Part shown: one piece after another, positions 7,905-13,613 of the stretch
Numbering within the stretch: position 1 is the stretch's first letter
How the letters are laid out: each line of letters begins with the position of its first letter
NCBI GenBank assembly: GCA_035638495.1
Contig: DASQZW010000124.1
Span: 1 to 16,316 of the forward strand
Direction of reading: 5' to 3'
From: CF-161 sp035638495
GTDB lineage: Bacteria > Chloroflexota > Dormibacteria > Dormibacterales > Dormibacteraceae
Length of the DNA stretch: 16,316 nt
The notes under the pieces: model-generated
Databases searched by the model: none
What the model was told of the DNA's origin: nothing
What the model saw: the letters and a program-made list of their open reading frames with translations, nothing else
Program-made: the position numbers and the translations under genes

Positions 7905-8587
7905 GAGCCCAGGATGACGCTCGACGCGGGCTGGAAGAAGATCGCGACCGCGTAGTCCAGGACGGGAAAGCGGAGCACCAGCGGTCCCAGGAAGACCACC
8001 AGGGCCGCGACCAGCCAGATCGTCTGCACGTTGGCCGCGACGTTGAAGAAGAAGCGCGGGTTGCGTCCGCGGAACAGCGCCTCGACAATGCGCCAGCCGT
8101 CCAGGCCCGGGACGGGCAGGAGCTGGAACGCGAACGTGGACAGGTTGAGGAAGTACAGCGCGTACACGACCGTCGCGAGGTAGCCCAGCGGCGGCTGCGA
8201 CAGGCTCACGGGGTTCTCGAAGGCCGCGGCGCCGTGCAGCACGCGCACCACGACGCCGAAGATCGCGGCCGCGACCAGGTTGGCGGCGGGCCCCCCGAGG
8301 ACGTACCCGAGCTTGCGGCCGGTCCCGCTCAGCCGGTACTCGTTCACCTGGGCCGGGCTGCCCCACGTCACGTTGACGAGGAACGCGGCCACGACCCCGT
8401 AGACGTTGTACAGGCGCCGCACGAGGCCGGTCTGGGGCTGGAAGTAGCCACGGTTCCGCGGCGTCGGATCGCCGAGCAAGAGCGCCGCGACGGCGTGACC
8501 CAGCTCGTGCACCGGCACGGTCAGGGCGATTGCCGGGATCAGGAAGATCGAGCCGATCAGGAACCCGATCGGGTCGTTGAACAGCAC
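7865..8587 (-). CDS. M50 family (site-2-protease-like) membrane metalloprotease
   Basis: 240 residues, almost entirely hydrophobic, with about six membrane segments. The zinc motif HELGH is at 27-31, inside the first membrane region. The second family motif, LLPVPGLDG, supplies the third zinc ligand D163. GGPAANLVAA matches the conserved segment between them. This is the short form of the family with no PDZ or CBS domain, usually annotated as site-2 protease. Such enzymes cut substrates within the membrane, often to release transcription or sigma factors; no anti-sigma partner is visible here. The GTG at 8587 follows the stop of the small upstream gene by 1 bp, and the 3' end overlaps selA. 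Operon linkage with selAB is clear from spacing, but a functional link is unproven. Confidence 0.92.
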   Translation of the reverse strand: MLFNDPIGFLIGSIFLIPAIALTVPVHELGHAVAALLLGDPTPRNRGYFQPQTGLVRRLYNVYGVVAAFLVNVTWGSPAQVNEYRLSGTGRKLGYVLGGPAANLVAAAIFGVVVRVLHGAAAFENPVSLSQPPLGYLATVVYALYFLNLSTFAFQLLPVPGLDGWRIVEALFRGRNPRFFFNVAANVQTIWLVAALVVFLGPLVLRFPVLDYAVAIFFQPASSVILGSCTGYVVLIPCLR

Positions 8588-8588
8588 G

Positions 8589-8849
8589 CTAGTCGATCTC
8601 GATGCGCTCGACGCGCGGGCGTCGCGGGGCGCGGTTGGAACGTGTCCGCCGGCTGGGCGGCGGCTCCGGCTCGCGGCGCCGGGCGCCGGCCTGGTGCTCG
8701 TAGATCAGGAACAGCGCCGTCAGGAGCTCGCGCTGCGCGTTCAGCAGGTGCACGTGCGCCTCGGGCGGGACGACGTCCTTCACCGCTGAGTTCAGGCGCT
8801 GGCCGATCATCGTCGCGACCTCGACCAGCCGCTCGGTCTCGCGCGTCAT
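8589..8849 (-). CDS. Small hypothetical protein, charged helix plus basic tail
   Basis: I do not recognise this family. From the ATG at 8849 it is 86 residues, beginning MTRETERLVEVATMIGQRL. Alternative in-frame starts are ATG 8864 and TTG 8876; 8849 is preferred because GGGGTGG lies about 6 nt upstream. Residues 1 to about 52 look helical, including VVPPEAHVHLLNAQRELLTAL and FLIYEHQ. The last 33 residues are rich in Arg and Pro (RRREPEPPPSRRTRSNRAPRRPR), probably disordered and possibly nucleic-acid-binding or membrane-surface binding. No signal peptide or membrane segment is seen. Its stop codon lies 1 bp before the M50 protease start, so the two are very likely co-translated. That makes a protease partner or adaptor conceivable, but this is only context. 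Confidence 0.65.
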   Translation of the reverse strand: MTRETERLVEVATMIGQRLNSAVKDVVPPEAHVHLLNAQRELLTALFLIYEHQAGARRREPEPPPSRRTRSNRAPRRPRVERIEID

Positions 8850-8894
8850 CGGGCGCCACCCCATTGGCTCGAGCAAGATCCAGGTTTGCAGGAA

Positions 8895-9011
8895 ACACGG
8901 GCTTCGCCCTGTGTGTGAGTCCGTCTTCCCGAGATCGCCAGAAGTCGACTCCGGACCCGGAGGGATGCGCCGGAGGCGCCCCGAACGTCCCAGAAAGCGG
9001 GGGAGTTCTGG
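8895..9011. repeat. Run of four stem-loops upstream of the small gene
   Basis: Four further stem-loops lie in line with the hairpin at 9012-9033. ACACGGGC/GCCCTGTGT (8895-8914) has one bulge. CTCCGG/CCGGAG (8949-8962) has a 2-nt gap. GCGCC/GGCGC (8967-8979) has a 3-nt loop. CCAGAA/TTCTGG (8990-9011) has a 10-nt loop and abuts the terminator-like hairpin. No gene is seen in 8850-9045. On the minus strand they would form the 5' leader of the small gene-M50-selAB operon. They may be a structured RNA, an attenuator or an intergenic palindromic repeat. Confidence 0.55.
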
Positions 9012-9033
9012 AAGAGGGGGCCTGCCCCCTCTT
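9012..9033 (-). terminator. Strong hairpin after the ArsA-like gene, probable terminator
   Basis: AAGAGGGGG and CCCCCTCTT form a perfect 9-bp stem with a 4-nt loop, 12 bp past the stop codon of the ArsA-like gene. The U-tract on the minus strand is poor (CTCTTCC), so termination may be partial, allowing some read-through into the downstream genes. Confidence 0.55.
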
Positions 9034-9045
9034 GCCCTTCGCGCG

Positions 9046-10245
9046 TCATTCCGCGGCGTCCCGGGCGGCCGCGCGGGACGCGGCCCTGGCGAAGCGCACG
9101 CGCAGCTCGCCGTCCTCGATCGCCGCGCCGATGGTCTCCCGGCCGGCCAGCACGCGCGGCAGGGCGATCTCGCGCCGGTAGTTCCCGATGGTCACGAACA
9201 GCTCGCCGTCGTGGCGGGTGAGCTCGACGTCGCCGCGCTCGACGAAGGGGATCTTCAGCGTCAGCACGTACTCGCCGTCGAGCTTCTGCACCCGCTGTGA
9301 GGTGCCATGGTAGAAACGGTCGGCCGGGTCGCGGTCGAGGTAGATCGCCTCCGCCATCCGGAGCAGCATGCGCTCGCCCACGACCTCTTCGTCGAACAGG
9401 GGGACGTTGAAGATCGGCAGCGGCGCGAACGACTGCTCCACCTCGCCGGCATAGCGCTGGTGGATGGCATGCCACTTGCGGAACAGCTCATCCTGGAGGC
9501 TGTCCGGAAGGAGGCGGTTCACGATCACCGCGTCGGTGACGTAGCCGAAGAGGCTGAGGTACGTGAACGCCCGCTTGGCCTCCTTGACGACCATCTTCTC
9601 GAGGTTCAGCACGAGGCGGACCGACGTCACCTCCGGATCGGTCAGCACCTTCTTCATGCCCTCGAGGTCGAGGAGCAGGTCCTTGACCGAGGCGTAGATG
9701 TCGTCGCTCGGCAGCGGCAGGTTCATCAGCGGCTGCAGGACCGGCCGCGCGATCTTCATCGCCCGCCGCTCCCACGGATAGATCTTGTCCAGCCACCAGC
9801 GGGCGGCGTCGGGAAAGACCAGGAGCTGCAGCGTCTCGCCGGTCGGCGCGCAGTCGACGACCATCACGTCGTGCTCGCCGCGCTCCGCGTAGAACTTGAT
9901 CCACATCAGGGACGCGATCTCGTCCATGCCCGGCGGGTTCGCGACCTCCTCGGCGACCACGTCGTCCAGGCCCTGCGTGGCGAAGACGCTGGCGGCGTAG
10001 TCGTGGAGCTTCTTCCAGTGCCGCTCCATCTCGTGCAGCGCGGAGACCTCGTGCGCCCACAGGTTCTTCGCGACCAGCTTCGCCCTGGCGCCGAGCTCGA
10101 TGTCGAAGGAGTCGCCGAGCGAGTGGGCGGGGTCGGTGCTGATCACGATCGTGCGGTGACCGAGCTGGGCACAGCGCATCGCGGTGGCCGCGGCGACGGA
10201 GGTCTTGCCGACCCCGCCCTTCCCCGTGAAGAGGATCACACGCAC
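9046..10245 (-). CDS. ArsA/Get3-family ATPase with C-terminal HSP20-like domain
   Basis: 399 residues. It has a single ArsA-type ATPase domain, not the duplicated form of classical ArsA. The deviant P-loop is GKGGVGKTS (8-16), switch I STDPAHSLGD (36-45), and switch II DCAPTGETLQLL (131-142). The central helical part (KIYPWERRAMKIARPV onward) would form the client- or metal-binding groove. Residues about 310-388 (LKIPFVERGDVELTRHDGEL, then VTIGNYRREIALP) match the HSP20-like beta domain appended to many bacterial and plant ArsA homologues. Only two Cys are present (C25, C132); the arsenite-binding Cys triad of ArsA and the Get3 CxxC are absent, and no ars genes are nearby. A chaperone or membrane-protein targeting role fits better than arsenite efflux, but is inferred. 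The GTG start at 10245 is 9 bp after the methyltransferase stop codon. Confidence 0.9.
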   Translation of the reverse strand: MRVILFTGKGGVGKTSVAAATAMRCAQLGHRTIVISTDPAHSLGDSFDIELGARAKLVAKNLWAHEVSALHEMERHWKKLHDYAASVFATQGLDDVVAEEVANPPGMDEIASLMWIKFYAERGEHDVMVVDCAPTGETLQLLVFPDAARWWLDKIYPWERRAMKIARPVLQPLMNLPLPSDDIYASVKDLLLDLEGMKKVLTDPEVTSVRLVLNLEKMVVKEAKRAFTYLSLFGYVTDAVIVNRLLPDSLQDELFRKWHAIHQRYAGEVEQSFAPLPIFNVPLFDEEVVGERMLLRMAEAIYLDRDPADRFYHGTSQRVQKLDGEYVLTLKIPFVERGDVELTRHDGELFVTIGNYRREIALPRVLAGRETIGAAIEDGELRVRFARAASRAAARDAAE

Positions 10246-10254
10246 GATTGGAGT

Positions 10255-10995
10255 CTAGCGAGACGTTGGGCCCAGGACCGCCTGACGGACGCTCCACGTG
10301 ATCACGCCCGTTCGGGGATCGTCGAGCAGCGACTCCAGTCCGCGTGCCAGCCGCCTGTGGACGACGGGGTCGTCGCACCAGGAATCGAGGTTGAGGCGGA
10401 ACATGGCCGCGGCCCGAGCCGCGGTCGGGCCCGCTGTCGCCAGCCGGCTCCGGAGGGCGAGCCCGGCCAGCAGCCGGCCCGGGTACAGCCGGTGGCCGCG
10501 GGCCTCGAGGCGTTCTGCCACCCGCGCCAGGTAGTCGACGAAGACCGGCTGCTCGGTCTGGATGGCCTCGGTGTCCTCGATCAGCAGCACGCCGTCCGGG
10601 GCGAGCTGCGCTGCCCAGCCGGCGACGGCGGCCGCCGGGTCGGGCAGGTGGGCGACCAGGAGGCGGGCGTACACCAGGTCGGGCGGGCTCTCCGGGAACG
10701 GCCTGCCGACGACGTCCTGGACGGCGAACGCGACGCCGGAGGGCGCCTCGCGGGCGGCGCGGGCCGCGAAGTCCGGGGACGTGTCCAGACCGAGCGTTCG
10801 CCGCGGACCGAGCGTCTCCGCGATCAGCCGCGTGGTGTGCCCGGGACCACAGCCCAGGTCGAGCGCCAGCCGCGGTGCGGGCGGCGCCTCCCTGACGAGG
10901 AACTCGCGACTCGCCGGGCCGAACACCTCCGCGAGCAGTGCCAGCCGCCTCGCCGGCGCGTCGCCATCGCCGAAGGCGTAGCCGCCCCGGCTCAC
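10255..10995 (-). CDS. Class I SAM-dependent methyltransferase
   Basis: 246 residues from the GTG at 10995. Motif I, LALDLGCGPGHTTRLIAE, is at about 43-60 with the SAM-binding D46-G52 stretch. The acidic end of strand 2 is LGLDTSPDF, motif II is VAFAVQDV, and motif III-like DLVYARLLVAHLPDP and LAPDGVLLIEDTEA follow in the expected order. These fix the fold (Methyltransf_25/UbiE-like superfamily) but not the substrate. The C-terminal 90 residues are Arg- and Leu-rich without a recognisable motif. The start lies 7 bp after the stop of the tail-anchored membrane protein, and the stop is 9 bp before the ArsA-like gene, so all three form one operon. Confidence 0.88.
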   Translation of the reverse strand: MSRGGYAFGDGDAPARRLALLAEVFGPASREFLVREAPPAPRLALDLGCGPGHTTRLIAETLGPRRTLGLDTSPDFAARAAREAPSGVAFAVQDVVGRPFPESPPDLVYARLLVAHLPDPAAAVAGWAAQLAPDGVLLIEDTEAIQTEQPVFVDYLARVAERLEARGHRLYPGRLLAGLALRSRLATAGPTAARAAAMFRLNLDSWCDDPVVHRRLARGLESLLDDPRTGVITWSVRQAVLGPTSR

Positions 10996-11002
10996 GCGCT
11001 CG

Positions 11003-11341
11003 CTACTGGATGACTCGTGGGATGACGAAGACGGCGCCGAGCACCAGCAGCACCACCATTGCGGCGGCGACCACTCCCAGCCGCGCGAGGTCAGTGACGA
11101 AGTAGGGCACCCGGTCGAGAGGGATCGCCGGGTCACCGCTGTCGAGCACGATGCGCCCGCCCCGACGGGACGGCGTCCCCGGCGCGAGGGACATCTCCAC
11201 CGACCGCACAGTGGCCTGGTCGCCACCGACGCGGCGAGTCTCGGGCGCCGGCCGAACCGCAGCGGCTCCGGGAGCGGTGCCGGCGGCCGGCCGGCGAGTC
11301 CGGGGCTGCGGCTGCCGCCGCTTGCTGGTCTTCCTGGCCAC
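11003..11341 (-). CDS. Small tail-anchored-type membrane protein, basic disordered N-terminus
   Basis: 112 residues from the GTG at 11341; no named family is recognised. The first 70 residues are rich in Arg, Pro, Ala and Lys (VARKTSKRRQPQPRTRR at the start) and are probably disordered. A short conserved-looking linker, DPAIPLDRVPYFVTDLARL, precedes a single hydrophobic segment at about 88-107 (GVVAAAMVVLLVLGAVFVI), and only PRVIQ follows. There is no N-terminal signal, so the topology is that of a C-tail-anchored protein with its basic part in the cytoplasm. It is the first gene of the operon with the methyltransferase and the Get3-like ATPase. A GTG at 11380 would extend it, but VARKTSKRRQ is the more natural start. 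A TAAACT box at 11355-11350 could be its -10, making a nearly leaderless mRNA. Confidence 0.7.
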   Translation of the reverse strand: MARKTSKRRQPQPRTRRPAAGTAPGAAAVRPAPETRRVGGDQATVRSVEMSLAPGTPSRRGGRIVLDSGDPAIPLDRVPYFVTDLARLGVVAAAMVVLLVLGAVFVIPRVIQ

Positions 11342-11379
11342 GGTCTCGCAGTTTACCCCGCGGGAAGGGGGTCCATCCA

Positions 11380-11446
11380 CAGGCAGGCGCTGGAGAGGAC
11401 GATGCTCTGACGTGAACCTGGTCGATGTGATGCGAGCGCCTGCCTG
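11380..11446. repeat. Perfect 12-bp inverted repeat in the divergent gap
   Basis: CAGGCAGGCGCT (11380-11391) and AGCGCCTGCCTG (11435-11446) are exact reverse complements separated by 43 bp. A third copy of the core, CAGGCAGGCG, occurs at 11556-11565. The arms lie upstream of the tail-anchored protein gene, and the third copy is beside a possible -10 box of the zinc-ribbon gene. Regulator-binding sites or a tiny mobile-element remnant are both possible. Confidence 0.55.
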
Positions 11447-11458
11447 CGGCTGAGCCTG

Positions 11459-11501
11459 GGAACACCACTGTTGAGACGATTGCTACGACATGTTGTGTTC
11501 C
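11459..11501. repeat. Long imperfect hairpin in the divergent gap
   Basis: GGAACACCAC (11459-11468) pairs with GTTGTGTTCC (11492-11501) at 9 of 10 positions. After a one-base bulge, TGTTG (11469-11473) pairs with CGACA (11486-11490), leaving a 12-nt loop. The result is a stem of about 15 bp with one mismatch. No T-run flanks it, so it is not an obvious terminator. It may be an operator, a small RNA or part of an mRNA leader. Confidence 0.5.
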
Positions 11502-11565
11502 GGCGCGTATGGTACCGCTGCATGTAGGCGATGTCAAGGTTGGGACTCGAGAAGGCAGGCAGGCG

Positions 11566-11571
11566 GATAAT
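11566..11571 (+). promoter_or_regulatory. Possible -10 box of the zinc-ribbon membrane protein gene
   Basis: GATAAT lies 12 bp before the ATG at 11584, immediately after the third CAGGCAGGCG copy. A TTGGGA at 11540-11545 is a poor -35 with a 20-bp spacer. Transcription from here would begin a few bases before the ATG. This is a sequence match only. Confidence 0.3.
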
Positions 11572-11583
11572 CGGACGTGGACC

Positions 11584-12159
11584 ATGGCCACCGAGGGACC
11601 CGCCTACTGCATCCACTGCGGCGCCCGCCTGGAGGCGGTCCACCGCTTCTGCTGGAACTGCGGGGCAGAGCGGTGGACACCCGACCCGGAGCCGGTTCCG
11701 GCCGCGCCCCCCGAGGCCGAGCACGCGCCGCCCACGCCCGGCACGTCGGTCTTCCCGCCACGGCCGGCTTCGACGGTCGCGCCGGCCACCAGCCTCGGCC
11801 TGCTGCCGTGGTTCTACGCGGCCGGCGCGGTGCTGTTCCTGGTCGAGGCCACGCAGGTGCTGGCGTACCTCCTGTCGCCGGGGGGACGGAGCCAGCTGAC
11901 CGCGGAGCTGTCGCGGCAGGGCATCGCGGCGTCCGTGCAGGGCGAGGTCCTGGCCGGATACGCGGTGTTCCTCGTCGGCGGCTCCCTCCTCGCCGCCGCG
12001 CTCCACGGAGCCGCCTTCTACGGCCTGCGCCGGTTCCGGCGCTGGGGCTGGATCGCGGCGGTGGTGGTGGCCTCGCTGTGGTCGCTCGTGATCGTCGGCA
12101 TCCCGGTCCTTGTCCGCCTGGTCAGCCGCCCCGTCCGCCAGGCGTTCGGCGTCGACTGA
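11584..12159 (+). CDS. Zinc-ribbon domain protein with three membrane segments
   Basis: 191 residues from the ATG at 11584. The open frame begins earlier, at 11509, but those residues look like intergenic sequence and the zinc ribbon should be near the N-terminus. Residues about 7-30 hold CIHCGARL, then 10 or so residues, then CWNCGAE, a CxxC/CxxC zinc ribbon of the zinc_ribbon_2 type. A Pro/Ala linker follows (about 35-70). Three hydrophobic segments come next: LLPWFYAAGAVLFLVEATQV, EVLAGYAVFLVGGSLLAAAL, and WIAAVVVASLWSLVIVGIPV. The protein ends in a short basic tail. Such proteins are widespread and mostly uncharacterised; no enzymatic motif is seen. It is divergent from the tail-anchored gene across a repeat-rich 240-bp gap and converges on lpd with only 32 bp between the stop codons. 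Confidence 0.8.
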   Translation: MATEGPAYCIHCGARLEAVHRFCWNCGAERWTPDPEPVPAAPPEAEHAPPTPGTSVFPPRPASTVAPATSLGLLPWFYAAGAVLFLVEATQVLAYLLSPGGRSQLTAELSRQGIAASVQGEVLAGYAVFLVGGSLLAAALHGAAFYGLRRFRRWGWIAAVVVASLWSLVIVGIPVLVRLVSRPVRQAFGVD

Positions 12160-12191
12160 ACCGAACGGAGGAGAAGGCGGCCGAGACGGCG

Positions 12192-13577
12192 TCAGGCGGG
12201 CCGGCGCCGCGGGGCGATGTGGACGGCCCGGCCGTTCAGGTCCAGCGCCGCCTCGGCGATGGCCTCCGGCAGCGTCGGGTGCGCATGCACCACGTGGGAC
12301 AGCTCGGAGGCCGTGATGCCCATGTTCAGGGCCAGCGCCACCTCCGCGACCAGGTCCGTCGCCCTCGGGCCGAGGATCGAGACGCCGAGCAGGTAGCCGG
12401 CGGCGTCCGCGACGACCTTGACGAACCCGTCCGTCTCGCCCAGCACCATCGCGCGGCCGAGGGCGGAGAACGGGAACTGGCCGACCCGGACCTCGTGTCC
12501 CTCAGCCCGCGCCTGGGCCTCCGACAGCCCGACGTACGCGATCTCGGGCTCGGTGTACACGCAGGCGGGGATCGCGCGGTAGTCGGCGCTGATCCGCTTC
12601 TCCCCGAGCGCGTTCGTCACCGCCACCTCGCCCTGGTACGAGGCGGTGTGGGCCAGCATCGAGATCCCGGTGGCGTCGCCGATCGCGTAGATGCCCTCGG
12701 CGGTGGTCCGCAGGTGCTCGTCCACGGTGATCGCGCCGCGCTCGCTCGCGACGCCTGCCGTCTCCAGGCCCAGGTCCTCGGTGTTCGGCCGCCGGCCCGT
12801 GGCCACCAGCACCTGCTCGGCGCGGAGCTCGATCCCGCCCGCGAAGCGGACCAGGAGGAGGTCGCCGTCCCTCGAGACCTCCTCGGCCCGGACGCCGAGG
12901 TGGACGTCGACGCGGCGGGCGCCCATGAGCCGCATGAATCGGGTCGCGACGTCGGGATCCACCGGCGTCAGGATCTGGTCCAGCATCTCGACCACAGTCA
13001 CGCGCGAGCCCAGCAGGCTGAAGATGCCGGCGAACTCCATGCCGACCACCCCGCCGCCGATCACGAGCAGGGAGCTCGGCACGTGGTCGAGGCCGAGGAT
13101 CGTGTCGCTGGTGAGGCAGAGCTCGACGCCCTCGATCGGCGGCAGCGCGACGACGGAGCCCGGCGCCAGCAGCACCGAGCGGGCACCGATCTCCTGGCCG
13201 CCGGCGGCGACGCGCGTGCCGCCCGCCAGGCGGCCGCGGGCCGTGACCATCTCGACTCCGTTCGCCTTCAGCAGGCCCTGCACGCCCCGGCGCATGCCGC
13301 CCACGACCCGGTCCTTGCGGCCCTGCATGGCCGGCCAGTCGACGGAGGGTTCCTCGGTGCTCACGCCGAACTCGCGGGCCCGGCGGACGGCGTGCAGCAC
13401 CTCGGCGCACTGCACGAGCGCCTTGGTGGGGATGCAGCCGTGGTTGAGGCACGTCCCGCCCCACTCCCCGCCGTCCTGTTCCAGGATGGCCACCCTGGCG
13501 CCCATCCGTGCGGCGTGGATCGCGGCCACGTAGCCGCCGGGGCCCGAGCCGATGACGGTCAGGTCGAAGTCAGGCAT
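12192..13577 (-). CDS. lpdA: Dihydrolipoyl dehydrogenase (E3)
   Basis: 461 residues, typical length. The FAD-binding motif VIGSGPGGYVAAI is at 8-20. The redox disulfide is GGTCLNHGCIPTKAL with C43 and C48. The NAD site is VIGGGVVGMEFA, the second FAD motif is GIYAIGDAT, and the C-terminal active-site His-Glu pair is in VHAHPTLPEAI. All are intact. The enzyme reoxidises dihydrolipoamide of 2-oxo-acid dehydrogenase complexes or the glycine cleavage system, reducing NAD. CLNHGCIPTK and HAHPTLPE are specific for lipoamide dehydrogenases rather than mercuric or glutathione reductases. No E1, E2 or lipoyl carrier gene is nearby, so the partner complex is not known. The ATG at 13577 lies 36 bp after the YchF-like gene on the same strand. 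Confidence 0.96.
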   Translation of the reverse strand: MPDFDLTVIGSGPGGYVAAIHAARMGARVAILEQDGGEWGGTCLNHGCIPTKALVQCAEVLHAVRRAREFGVSTEEPSVDWPAMQGRKDRVVGGMRRGVQGLLKANGVEMVTARGRLAGGTRVAAGGQEIGARSVLLAPGSVVALPPIEGVELCLTSDTILGLDHVPSSLLVIGGGVVGMEFAGIFSLLGSRVTVVEMLDQILTPVDPDVATRFMRLMGARRVDVHLGVRAEEVSRDGDLLLVRFAGGIELRAEQVLVATGRRPNTEDLGLETAGVASERGAITVDEHLRTTAEGIYAIGDATGISMLAHTASYQGEVAVTNALGEKRISADYRAIPACVYTEPEIAYVGLSEAQARAEGHEVRVGQFPFSALGRAMVLGETDGFVKVVADAAGYLLGVSILGPRATDLVAEVALALNMGITASELSHVVHAHPTLPEAIAEAALDLNGRAVHIAPRRRPA

Positions 13578-13613
13578 CGCAGGTCAACGATACGGTCGGC
13601 GCAGAGCCCGGCT

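Noticed and set aside
8846..9475. A 209-residue minus-strand frame crossing the end of the ArsA-like gene
   Set aside because: It overlaps the well-supported ArsA-like CDS in another frame and has biased, motif-free composition.
9046..10245. Arsenite efflux ATPase
   Set aside because: The fold is ArsA-like, but the domain is single, the arsenite-binding Cys triad is absent and no arsB, arsC or arsR is nearby.
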